Below, piece by piece: positions 8,716 through 16,231 of a DNA stretch of 64,000 bases; positions within the stretch are counted from its first letter, which is position 1; each line of letters begins with the position of its first letter. The notes beneath the pieces are model-generated. The model ran no database searches. It saw only the letters and a program-made list of their open reading frames with translations, and had not been told where the DNA came from. The stretch is from Pseudomonas sp. CC120222-01a (GTDB lineage Bacteria; Pseudomonadota; Gammaproteobacteria; Pseudomonadales; Pseudomonadaceae), in the NCBI RefSeq assembly GCF_003097235.1, contig NZ_QEQQ01000006.1, positions 62,001 through 126,000 of the forward strand, given 5' to 3'. A program made the position numbers and the translations under genes.

Positions 8716-9642
8716 GTGAGTGCTGACTACCCTCGCGACCTGATCGGTTACGGCAACAACCCTCCTCACCCGCAATGGCCGGGCAACGCTCGCATCGCGC
8801 TGTCTTTCGTCCTCAACTACGAAGAAGGCGGCGAACGCAACATCCTGCACGGTGACAAAGAGTCCGAAGCCTTCCTGTCCGAGATGGTAGCCGCCCAGCC
8901 TCTGCAGGGTGCGCGCAACATGAGCATGGAATCGCTGTACGAGTACGGCAGCCGCGCCGGCGTGTGGCGCCTGCTCAAGCTGTTCAAGGACAGCGGCGTC
9001 CCACTGACCATCTTCGCCGTGGCCATGGCCGCCCAGCGCCACCCCGATGTGATCCGCGCCATGGCCGAAGCCGGTCACGAGATCTGCAGCCACGGCTACC
9101 GCTGGATCGACTACCAGAACATGGACGAGGCCCAGGAGCGCGAGCACATGCTCGAAGCCATCCGCATCCTCACCGAACTCACCGGTGAACGCCCAGTGGG
9201 CTGGTACACCGGCCGCACCGGCCCGAACACCCGCCGCCTGGTGATGGAGGAAGGTGGCTTCCTCTATGACAGCGACACCTACGACGACGATCTGCCCTAC
9301 TGGGAACCGAACAACCCGACCGGCAAGCCGCACCTGGTGATCCCGTACACCCTCGACACCAACGACATGCGCTTCACCCAGGTGCAGGGCTTCAACTGCG
9401 GCGAGCAGTTCTTCCAGTACCTGAAAGACGCCTTCGACGTGCTCTACGCAGAAGGCGCCGAAGCACCGAAGATGCTCTCCATCGGCCTGCACTGCCGCCT
9501 GGTCGGCCGCCCGGCGCGCCTGGCTGCGCTCAAGCGCTTCGTCGATTACGCCAAGAGCCACGACCAGGTCTGGTTCGCCCGTCGCGTGGACATCGCCCGC
9601 CACTGGCACGCCACCCACCCGTACAAGAAAGAGAACGCCTGA
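8716..9642 (+). CDS. puuE: Allantoinase PuuE (polysaccharide-deacetylase fold)
   Basis: 308-residue metal-independent allantoinase hydrolysing allantoin to allantoate, related to the NodB polysaccharide deacetylases and unrelated to AllB amidohydrolases. Family marks are FVLNYEEGGE near residue 30, ICSHGYRWIDYQ near 120, and GWYTGRTGPNTRRL near 155. The GTG at 8716 (MSADYPRDLIGYG) is selected because AAGGAAG lies 9 nt upstream and length then equals the family norm. First gene of an operon; its TGA overlaps the uraD ATG. Confidence 0.96.
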   Translation: MSADYPRDLIGYGNNPPHPQWPGNARIALSFVLNYEEGGERNILHGDKESEAFLSEMVAAQPLQGARNMSMESLYEYGSRAGVWRLLKLFKDSGVPLTIFAVAMAAQRHPDVIRAMAEAGHEICSHGYRWIDYQNMDEAQEREHMLEAIRILTELTGERPVGWYTGRTGPNTRRLVMEEGGFLYDSDTYDDDLPYWEPNNPTGKPHLVIPYTLDTNDMRFTQVQGFNCGEQFFQYLKDAFDVLYAEGAEAPKMLSIGLHCRLVGRPARLAALKRFVDYAKSHDQVWFARRVDIARHWHATHPYKKENA

Positions 9643-10157
9643 TGACCGCCTTCAAAACCCTCAAGCCATCCGCCCTGGACCGTGACGCTTTCGTCAAGGT
9701 GTTCGCCGACATCTACGAGCACTCGCCGTGGGTCGCCGAAAAAGCCTACGACCTGGGCCAGCTGGGCGAACTGGACGAGATCGAGGCGCTGCACCAGCGC
9801 ATGAGCGACATCCTGCTCAGCGCCAACCATGCCGACCAGCTGGCGCTGATCAACGCTCACCCGGACCTGGCCGGCAAGGCCGCCATCCAGGGCGAGCTGA
9901 CCGAATCGAGCACCAACGAACAGGCCGGCGCCGGCATCCACGAGTGCACCGCCGAAGAGTTCGCCCGGTTCACCGAACTGAACGACGCCTACAAGGCCAA
10001 GTTCCAGTTCCCGTTCATCATGGCGGTCAAGGGCAGCAACCGGCACCAGATCCTCGCCGCCTTCGAAAAACGCATCCACAACGATACCGATGCCGAATTC
10101 AAGGAAGCCCTGGCGCAGATCAACCTGATCGCCCTGTTCCGCCTGCTGCAGCTGTAA
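9642..10157 (+). CDS. uraD: OHCU decarboxylase
   Basis: 171-residue all-helical 2-oxo-4-hydroxy-4-carboxy-5-ureidoimidazoline decarboxylase giving S-allantoin, the substrate of PuuE. The catalytic His lies in NAHPDLAGKAA (about residue 67), with the conserved STNEQAGAG and the C-terminal FPFIMAVKG to follow. The start overlaps the puuE stop as TGATG, so the two are translationally coupled. With hiuH nearby, the complete three-step route from urate to S-allantoin is present. Confidence 0.96.
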   Translation: MTAFKTLKPSALDRDAFVKVFADIYEHSPWVAEKAYDLGQLGELDEIEALHQRMSDILLSANHADQLALINAHPDLAGKAAIQGELTESSTNEQAGAGIHECTAEEFARFTELNDAYKAKFQFPFIMAVKGSNRHQILAAFEKRIHNDTDAEFKEALAQINLIALFRLLQL

Positions 10158-10208
10158 GCACCAGCCGAACCCATATTCAGAAAAACGAACAATAGAAGAG
10201 ATAACCGC

Positions 10209-10712
10209 ATGCGCACCCTGATGATCGAGCCCCTGACCAAAGAAGCCTTCGCCGAATTCGGAGACGTGATCGAAACCGATGGCAGCGACCACTTCATGAT
10301 CAACAACGGCTCGACCATGCGCTTTCACAAGCTCGCCACGGTCGAGACCGCCGAGCCTGAAGACAAGGCGATCATCAGCATCTTCCGCGCCGACGCGCAG
10401 GACATGCCGCTGACCGTGCGCATGCTGGAGCGCCATCCGCTGGGCAGCCAGGCTTTCATCCCGCTGCTCGGCAACCCCTTTCTGATCGTGGTCGCGCCCG
10501 TTGGCGATGCACCTGTATCAGGCTTGGTCCGTGCCTTCCGTAGTAACGGCAGGCAGGGCGTTAATTACCATCGCGGCGTCTGGCACCACCCGGTGCTGAC
10601 GATCGAAAAGCGGGATGACTTCCTGGTGGTTGATCGCAGTGGTTCTGGCAACAACTGCGATGAGCATTACTTCACCGAGGAACAGATGCTGATCCTCAAT
10701 CCCCACCAATAA
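10209..10712 (+). CDS. allA: Ureidoglycolate lyase
   Basis: 167-residue cupin-fold enzyme splitting ureidoglycolate into glyoxylate and urea. The sequence shows PLTKEAFAEFGDVIE at the N-terminus, FIPLLGNPFLIVVAP in the middle and the signature NYHRGVWHHPV near residue 120. It follows uraD by 51 nt with AGAAGAG as ribosome binding site and precedes puuD. Its product glyoxylate feeds gcl at 20.8 kb, and its urea could move through the UT-type transporter at 27.5 kb. Confidence 0.95.
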   Translation: MRTLMIEPLTKEAFAEFGDVIETDGSDHFMINNGSTMRFHKLATVETAEPEDKAIISIFRADAQDMPLTVRMLERHPLGSQAFIPLLGNPFLIVVAPVGDAPVSGLVRAFRSNGRQGVNYHRGVWHHPVLTIEKRDDFLVVDRSGSGNNCDEHYFTEEQMLILNPHQ

Positions 10713-10757
10713 GAAAAGGTCGGTCATCGTTCACGGTGATCGGCAGAGGTACATACT

Positions 10758-12086
10758 GTGGAAGCACACCTTCACGAATGGCTGAACCTGAGCATTCGCT
10801 GGGTTCACATGATCACCGGTGTCGCCTGGATCGGTGCATCGTTCTACTTCGTCTGGCTGGAGAACCACCTGAACCGAAGCAACCCGCGCGATGGGTTGTC
10901 GGGTGATCTCTGGGCGATTCACGGCGGTGGTATCTACCACCTGGAGAAATACAAGCTCGCACCCCCGAAAATGCCCGAGAACCTGCACTGGTTCAAATGG
11001 GAAGCCTACTTCACCTGGATGTCCGGTATCGCCCTGCTGTGCGTGGTGTTCTACTGGAACCCGAGCCTGTACCTGCTGGCACCCGGCAGCACCCTGAGCG
11101 GTGCCGAAGGCGTGGCCATCGGTATCGGTTCGCTGGTCGCCGGCTGGTTCATCTACGACTTCCTGTGCGACTCGCCGCTGGGCAAGCACCCTGCCCTGCT
11201 CGGCGCCGTGCTGTTCGTCCTGATCATCGCCGCCTGCTTCGGCTTCAGCCTGGTGTTCAGTGGCCGTGGTGCATACCTGCACACCGGTGCGATCATCGGC
11301 ACCATCATGGTCGGTAACGTGTTCCGCATCATCATGCCGGCCCAGCGCCAGCTGGTGGCGGCGATCGAGAACAACCAGACCCCGGACCCGGTACTGCCGG
11401 CCAAGGGCCTGCTGCGCTCGCGTCACAACAACTACTTCACCCTGCCGGTGCTGTTCATCATGATCAGCAACCACTTCCCGAGCACCTACGGTAGCCAGTA
11501 CAACTGGCTGATCCTGGCAGGCATCGCAGTAGCCGCGGTTCTGATCCGCCACTACTTCAACACCCGTCACGACAGCAACAAGTACGCCTGGACCCTGCCG
11601 GTCGGCGCCCTGGCGATGATCTGCCTGGCCTACGTCACCGGTCCCAAGCCGATGGCCGTCAGCCCTGAGCAGGCCGCAGCCAAGGTCGAGTACCAGCCGC
11701 TGCCAGCCACCGCCGTCGGCGGCAAGACCGCTGCCGAGCTGCGCGCCGAGGAAGCCGCGAAGGCCGCCGAAGCCCCAGCCGCGCCAGCCGAGGCTCCGGC
11801 CCAGGCGACCGCACAGGCTGCCGGTGGCGACTTCGACAAGATCCACAAAGTCATCCAGGAACGCTGCAGCGTGTGCCACTCGTCGAAACCGACCAGCCCA
11901 CTGTTCAGCGCAGCCCCTGCCGGCGTGATGTTCGACACCCCGCAGCAGATTCAGGCCCAGGCCGCGCGCATTCAGGCGCAAGCGGTTGCCAGCCAGATCA
12001 TGCCGCTGGGCAACATCACCCAGATGACCGCCGAAGAGCGCAAGCTCGTCGGTGACTGGATCGCCAAAGGCGCCCAGGTCAACTGA
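10758..12086 (+). CDS. puuD: Membrane-bound urate oxidase/hydroxylase with C-terminal cytochrome c domain
   Basis: 442 residues. About eight membrane helices form the urate-oxidase domain (WVHMITGVAWIGASFYF, FTLPVLFIMISNHFP), followed by an Ala/Pro-rich linker (about residues 325-355) and a class I cytochrome c domain with the haem-binding CSVCH (about 372) and a distal Met in IMPLG. It oxidises urate to 5-hydroxyisourate; the cytochrome c domain implies that electrons go to the respiratory chain and no H2O2 is made, as known for PuuD. The GTG start at 10758 follows GAGGT. Last gene of the puuE operon. Confidence 0.94.
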   Translation: MEAHLHEWLNLSIRWVHMITGVAWIGASFYFVWLENHLNRSNPRDGLSGDLWAIHGGGIYHLEKYKLAPPKMPENLHWFKWEAYFTWMSGIALLCVVFYWNPSLYLLAPGSTLSGAEGVAIGIGSLVAGWFIYDFLCDSPLGKHPALLGAVLFVLIIAACFGFSLVFSGRGAYLHTGAIIGTIMVGNVFRIIMPAQRQLVAAIENNQTPDPVLPAKGLLRSRHNNYFTLPVLFIMISNHFPSTYGSQYNWLILAGIAVAAVLIRHYFNTRHDSNKYAWTLPVGALAMICLAYVTGPKPMAVSPEQAAAKVEYQPLPATAVGGKTAAELRAEEAAKAAEAPAAPAEAPAQATAQAAGGDFDKIHKVIQERCSVCHSSKPTSPLFSAAPAGVMFDTPQQIQAQAARIQAQAVASQIMPLGNITQMTAEERKLVGDWIAKGAQVN

Positions 12087-12108
12087 TCCATCGGGCGCCC
12101 CGCTCTCC

Positions 12109-12145
12109 CTGTGGGAGCGGGCTTGCCCGCGAAGAGGCCGGTAAA
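12109..12145. repeat. REP element
   Basis: CTGTGGGAGCGGGCTTGCCCGCGAAGAGG unit followed by GGCCGGTAAACCCGGCC palindrome, after the puuD stop. A second inverted unit is not evident. Confidence 0.75.
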
Positions 12146-12256
12146 CCCGGCCTCTGCTTCAAGACATACGCAACAAGCAAGCATCGAGCGTTCGACTGCT
12201 GGCGGGAAACCCGGGCTGCCTTGGCCTGCCGCTTGCGACCTGCGCTTGGATCCGAG

Positions 12257-12270
12257 AATAAAAACAAAAC
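12257..12270 (+). promoter_or_regulatory. Hfq/Crc-type A-rich leader motif (NCS2 permease)
   Basis: AATAAAAACAAAAC contains two overlapping AANAANAA matches immediately before the GAGGTG ribosome binding site of the permease gene. Confidence 0.55.
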
Positions 12271-12282
12271 TCGAGGTGCTGC

Positions 12283-13638
12283 ATGTCCGAGTCACGCAAG
12301 GCGTACATTCCAGTTGCGCCGCCGCGACAGCCTCTGCCCCTGTTCCAACTGTTCCTGGTTGGCCTGCAACATGTACTGCTGATGTACGGGGGTGCGATTG
12401 CCGTCCCTCTGATCATCGGCCAGGCCGCTGGCCTGTCCCGTGAAGAAGTCGCTTTCCTGATCAACGCCGACCTGCTGGTCGCCGGTGTCGCCACCATCAT
12501 CCAGTCGTTCGGTATCGGCCCGGTCGGGATCCGCATGCCAGTGATGATGGGTGCCAGCTTCGCTGCCGTCGGCAGCATGGTGGCCATGGCCGGCATGCCG
12601 GGCGTGGGCCTGCAGGGGATCTTCGGCGCAACCATCGCTGCCGGGTTCTTCGGCATGCTGATGGCGCCGTTCATGTCCAAGGTCGTGCGTTTCTTCCCGC
12701 CACTGGTCACCGGTACGGTGATCACCTCGATTGGCCTGTCGCTGTTCCCGGTGGCAGTCAACTGGGCCGGTGGCGGCGAGAACGCCGCGACCTTCGGTTC
12801 GCCGATCTACCTGCTGGTGGCTGGCCTGGTGCTGGCTGTCATCCTGTTGATCAACCGCTTCATGCGCGGCTTCTGGGTCAACGTGTCGGTGCTGGTGGGC
12901 ATGGGCCTTGGCTACATCCTGGCCGGTTCCATCGGCATGGTCGACCTGTCGGGCCTGGGCGACACGCCGTGGCTGCAAGTGGTGACCCCACTGCACTTCG
13001 GCATGCCGACCTTCAGCCTGGCGCCGATCCTGTCGATGTGCCTGGTGGTGGTGATCATCTTCGTCGAGTCGACGGGCATGTTCCTCGCCCTTGGCAAGGT
13101 GACTGATCGCGAAGTTACCCCTGGGATGCTGCGTCGCGGCCTGTTGTGCGATGCCGGTGCGTCGTTCATCGCCGGCTTCTTCAACACCTTCACCCACTCC
13201 TCGTTCGCCCAGAACATCGGCCTGGTGCAGATGACGGGCGTGCGTTGCCGCTACGTCACGATCACGGCAGGTGCACTGCTGATCGTGCTCAGCCTGCTGC
13301 CCAAGGCGGCCTTCCTGATCGCTTCGATTCCGCCTGCAGTACTGGGCGGCGCGTCCATTGCCATGTTCGGCATGGTCACCGCCACCGGGATCAAGATCCT
13401 CCAGGAAGCCGATATCGGCGACCGTCGCAACCAGCTACTGGTGGCAGTGAGCGTCGGCTTTGGCCTGATCCCTGTGGTCAAGCCGGAGTTCTTCGCGCAG
13501 ATGCCGCAGTGGATGGAACCCATCACCCACAGCGGGATCGCCATGGCCACGGTCAGTGCCCTGGTGCTCAACGTGCTGTTCAACATCCTCGGTGGTGCCG
13601 AGCGCGCCGTGCATAACGACGCCTGCCACCAGCATTGA
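12283..13638 (+). CDS. NCS2-family xanthine/urate permease
   Basis: 451-residue inner-membrane nucleobase:cation symporter-2 of the UapA/PbuX/UacT branch with 14 predicted helices. Motifs seen are the N-terminal LQHVLLMYGGAIAVPLIIG, VESTGMFLALGK (the conserved Glu of TM8) and the TM10 signature around FTHSSFAQNIGLVQMTGV, whose QNxGxxxxTG pattern is typical of xanthine/urate carriers. It likely imports urate or xanthine for the adjacent pathway. ATG at 12283; an A-rich Hfq/Crc motif precedes the ribosome binding site. Confidence 0.93.
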   Translation: MSESRKAYIPVAPPRQPLPLFQLFLVGLQHVLLMYGGAIAVPLIIGQAAGLSREEVAFLINADLLVAGVATIIQSFGIGPVGIRMPVMMGASFAAVGSMVAMAGMPGVGLQGIFGATIAAGFFGMLMAPFMSKVVRFFPPLVTGTVITSIGLSLFPVAVNWAGGGENAATFGSPIYLLVAGLVLAVILLINRFMRGFWVNVSVLVGMGLGYILAGSIGMVDLSGLGDTPWLQVVTPLHFGMPTFSLAPILSMCLVVVIIFVESTGMFLALGKVTDREVTPGMLRRGLLCDAGASFIAGFFNTFTHSSFAQNIGLVQMTGVRCRYVTITAGALLIVLSLLPKAAFLIASIPPAVLGGASIAMFGMVTATGIKILQEADIGDRRNQLLVAVSVGFGLIPVVKPEFFAQMPQWMEPITHSGIAMATVSALVLNVLFNILGGAERAVHNDACHQH

Positions 13639-13642
13639 GCCA

Positions 13643-13673
13643 CAGGCGGGGCGGCGCAGTTTGCCGCCCCTGC
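13643..13673 (+). terminator. Probable terminator of the NCS2 permease gene
   Basis: GGGGCGGC/GCCGCCCC stem with an outer CAG/CTG extension and a 7-nt loop, 5 nt after the stop; only a weak T-run (CACTTT) follows. Confidence 0.6.
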
Positions 13674-13752
13674 TCACTTTCCGCAGTAACCGCATCACCG
13701 TCGACCCGCCGGAATGGGCCGCTCGGGGCGCCTGCGCGCCGAAAAAACCGCC

Positions 13753-13766
13753 AACAAAAACAATAA
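13753..13766 (+). promoter_or_regulatory. Hfq/Crc-type A-rich leader motif (first Tsx-like gene)
   Basis: AACAAAAACAATAA matches AANAANAA and lies 16 nt upstream of the ATG at 13783. Confidence 0.55.
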
Positions 13767-13782
13767 GTCCGGGAATCACAAC

Positions 13783-14568
13783 ATGAAGCGCATCACCTCG
13801 TCCCTGCTGCTGGGCAGCAGCCTGCTGGCCACCCTCCCCGCCCATGCAGGCGATTGGCTGCTGTGGCACGGCGAAAGCCTGACGTACTTGTACGGCAAGG
13901 ACTTCAAGATCAACCCCGATATCCAGCAGACCATCACCTTCGAACACGCCAACAAATGGAAGTACGGCGACACGTTCTTCTTCGTCGACAAGATCTTCTA
14001 CAACGGCAAGGCCGACCCCGGCAAAGGCGAAGACACCTACTACGGCGAGTTCAGCCCACGCCTGTCGTTCGGCAAGATCTTCGACCAGAAGCTCGCCTTC
14101 GGCCCGATCAAGGACGTGCTGCTGGCGATGACCTACGAACGTGGCGAAGGCGACAACGAGGCCTACCTGATCGGCCCCGGCTTCGACCTGGACATTCCCG
14201 GCTTCAACTATTTCACCCTGAACTTCTACGTGCGCAACACCGAGGGCGACCGCCCCGGTGACAACGTCTGGCAGATCACCCCCGGCTGGTCGTACACCAT
14301 TCCTGTGGGCAAGTCCGACATCCTGATCGACGGCTACATGGACTGGGTCACCGACAACGACCAGAACCACCGCGGCACCTACCACGCCAACCTGCACTTC
14401 AACCCGCAGGTCAAATACGACCTGGGCAAGGCCCTGAATATCGGTGCCAAGCAGCTCTACGTCGGCTTCGAGTACAGCTACTGGAAGGACAAGTACGGCA
14501 TCGACAGCCGCGGCAACCTGGACAGCAATCAGAGTGTCGCCAGTGCGCTGATCAAGGTACATTTCTAA
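13783..14568 (+). CDS. Tsx/OmpK-like nucleoside-specific outer-membrane channel, copy 1
   Basis: 261 residues with a cleavable signal peptide (MKRITSSLLLGSSLLATLPAHA then GDWLLWH) and alternating aromatic beta-strands ending in Phe (LIKVHF), as expected for a 12-strand outer-membrane barrel of the Tsx/OmpK family. It probably lets nucleosides or purines cross the outer membrane for the permeases next door; the substrate is inferred from context. ATG at 13783 is chosen at the signal-peptide start. It is the tandem paralogue of the gene at 14919, sharing long blocks such as YYGEFSPRLSFGKIFDQKL. Confidence 0.87.
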   Translation: MKRITSSLLLGSSLLATLPAHAGDWLLWHGESLTYLYGKDFKINPDIQQTITFEHANKWKYGDTFFFVDKIFYNGKADPGKGEDTYYGEFSPRLSFGKIFDQKLAFGPIKDVLLAMTYERGEGDNEAYLIGPGFDLDIPGFNYFTLNFYVRNTEGDRPGDNVWQITPGWSYTIPVGKSDILIDGYMDWVTDNDQNHRGTYHANLHFNPQVKYDLGKALNIGAKQLYVGFEYSYWKDKYGIDSRGNLDSNQSVASALIKVHF

Positions 14569-14918
14569 AAACCTGATCAAACGCCCAGGTTTGAATCACG
14601 GTGCTCCAGGACGGAGCACTTGAGGCGCGGCGCGCAAGCCAGTAATCTGCGCGCCCCCTCGATCACGGCAGGATGGATTCTGCCGGCGTTTACTGACCGC
14701 TCAGTCAATGAATTCGGGCGGTTGGCCAACGTGTTGCCAGCCTGAAACACCCATTTTCATCCGTTCAGAACGAGTCGAGCAGGAAGGTAGCAGCTAACCC
14801 CGAAAAGTTGGCGCAGCTCTTGCCAAACAACTGTGGCCAATCGAAAAAAGCTGACTCAAAAGACAAAAAAGCGCCGTCGAGCGCTGACAACAGATCAATC
14901 AAGGGAGCGACACTCGCA
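14569..14918. other. Intergenic region between the two Tsx-like genes
   Basis: 350 bp with no gene. It contains an A-rich run before the second gene (GACAAAAAAGC near 14860) and the TGAC-N6-GTCA palindrome at 14694, so copy 2 probably has its own promoter. Confidence 0.6.
14694..14707. promoter_or_regulatory. TGAC-N6-GTCA palindrome, TetR-type operator candidate
   Basis: TGACCGCTCAGTCA is an imperfect dyad of the form many TetR-family proteins bind, 212 nt upstream of the second Tsx-like gene. Confidence 0.35.
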
Positions 14919-15701
14919 ATGCGTACCATCAATAGCCTGATTCTCGCGGGCGGCCTGCTGGCCTGCGGCACCACCTTTGCCGGCGACCTGCTGCAGTGGC
15001 AGAACAACAGCCTGACCTACCTGTGGGGCAAGAACTTCAAGGTCAACCCCGATACCCAGCAGACCTTCACCTTCGAGCACGCCGATGGCTGGAAGTACGG
15101 CGACAACTTCTTCTTCGTCGACAAGATCTTCTACCAGGGCAAGAAGGACGCCAGCAACGGCCCCAACACCTACTACGGCGAGTTCAGCCCGCGTCTGTCG
15201 TTCGGCAAGATCTTCGACCAGAAGCTCGAGTTTGGCCCGGTCAAGGACGTGCTGCTGGCTGCTACCTATGAGTTTGGCGAGGGTGACGTCGAGTCGTACC
15301 TGATCGGCCCAGGCTTCGACCTGAACATTCCGGGCTTCGACTACTTCCAGCTGAACTTCTACAACCGCATGCCTGAAGGCAGCCGCGCGGGCAACAATGT
15401 CTGGCAGATCACTCCGGTCTGGTCCTACACCATTCCGGTCGGTGACTCCGATGTGCTGATCGACGGCTTCATGGACTGGGTCGTCGACAACGACGAGAAC
15501 CGTCACGGTACCTACCACGCCAACCTGCACTTCAACCCACAGATCAAGTACGACCTGGGCAAGGCCCTGCACCTGGGCGAGAAGCAGCTGTATGTGGGTG
15601 TCGAGTACGACTACTGGAAGGACAAGTACGGCATCAAGGACAGCGATGGCTTCACCACCGACCAGAACACCATGAGTTTCCTGGTGAAAGTGCACTTCTG
15701 A
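14919..15701 (+). CDS. Tsx/OmpK-like nucleoside-specific outer-membrane channel, copy 2
   Basis: 260 residues, signal peptide MRTINSLILAGGLLACGTTFA then GDLLQWQ, and the same barrel pattern as copy 1 with a terminal Phe (LVKVHF). ATG at 14919 follows GGGAG and starts the signal sequence; the frame is open 37 codons further but that stretch is non-homologous. The two copies are alike over the whole length (both have TFEHA, FFFVDKIFY, NVWQITP, HANLHFNP), so they arose by tandem duplication. Different leaders suggest they are expressed under different conditions. Confidence 0.87.
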   Translation: MRTINSLILAGGLLACGTTFAGDLLQWQNNSLTYLWGKNFKVNPDTQQTFTFEHADGWKYGDNFFFVDKIFYQGKKDASNGPNTYYGEFSPRLSFGKIFDQKLEFGPVKDVLLAATYEFGEGDVESYLIGPGFDLNIPGFDYFQLNFYNRMPEGSRAGNNVWQITPVWSYTIPVGDSDVLIDGFMDWVVDNDENRHGTYHANLHFNPQIKYDLGKALHLGEKQLYVGVEYDYWKDKYGIKDSDGFTTDQNTMSFLVKVHF

Positions 15702-15714
15702 TCGGCTTGAACGT

Positions 15715-15742
15715 GAAAGCGCCGCCCTGGGGCGGCGCTTTC
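15715..15742. terminator. Bidirectional terminator
   Basis: GAAAGCGCCGCC-CTGG-GGCGGCGCTTTC, a perfect 12-bp stem between the convergent Tsx-like gene and the small membrane-protein gene. Confidence 0.88.
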
Positions 15743-15767
15743 ATAATCACGACTTGTAAGTTAAGGC

Positions 15768-16079
15768 TTACAACTTTTTAAGACCTATCTTACTTAAAAC
15801 CAAAATTGCCTTATAAGTCAAAAACAGGGCCGATGGCAGTGCCATGCCAAAACCCATCAATATCAGCTCCACTTCCTGGTGCGGGATGACCCGGAAGATA
15901 TCCAACACCAACACTCCTGCATTGATCACCAATGCCAGGCCGAACATCGCACAGCACTTGTAAAGCGCCTGAGCGTCGGCGCTACGCAGCAGGAAGCCAA
16001 AGCCCAGAGCCCCCCACGCCAGCGCCGTGAGCAGGTAGAGCGCCAGGTGGTAGGCGTCGTACGTCAGTACACCGAACAT
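15768..16079 (-). CDS. Small membrane protein of unknown function
   Basis: 103 residues with about three hydrophobic helices (YHLALYLLTALAWGALGFGFLL, AMFGLALVINAGVLVLDIF, LILMGFGMALPSALFLTYKAIL) and a lysine-rich end. ATG at 16079 lies 8 nt after GGGAGGA; a TTG further upstream at 16100 is the alternative. I do not recognise a family. It is divergent from the sulfatase gene at 16232. Confidence 0.7.
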   Translation of the reverse strand: MFGVLTYDAYHLALYLLTALAWGALGFGFLLRSADAQALYKCCAMFGLALVINAGVLVLDIFRVIPHQEVELILMGFGMALPSALFLTYKAILVLSKIGLKKL

Positions 16080-16231
16080 GTGGCATGTCCTCCCGATCAA
16101 GTCTGAAATGGCAAGTTACGACTATAAAGCCATCGCCTTCGCTTGCACTGCAAATTTTTGACATTATTTTTGCAAGTTTTCGACTAGACTCGTCGCCCTC
16201 GCACAACCAAGAAAGAAAACAGGCCAACTTG

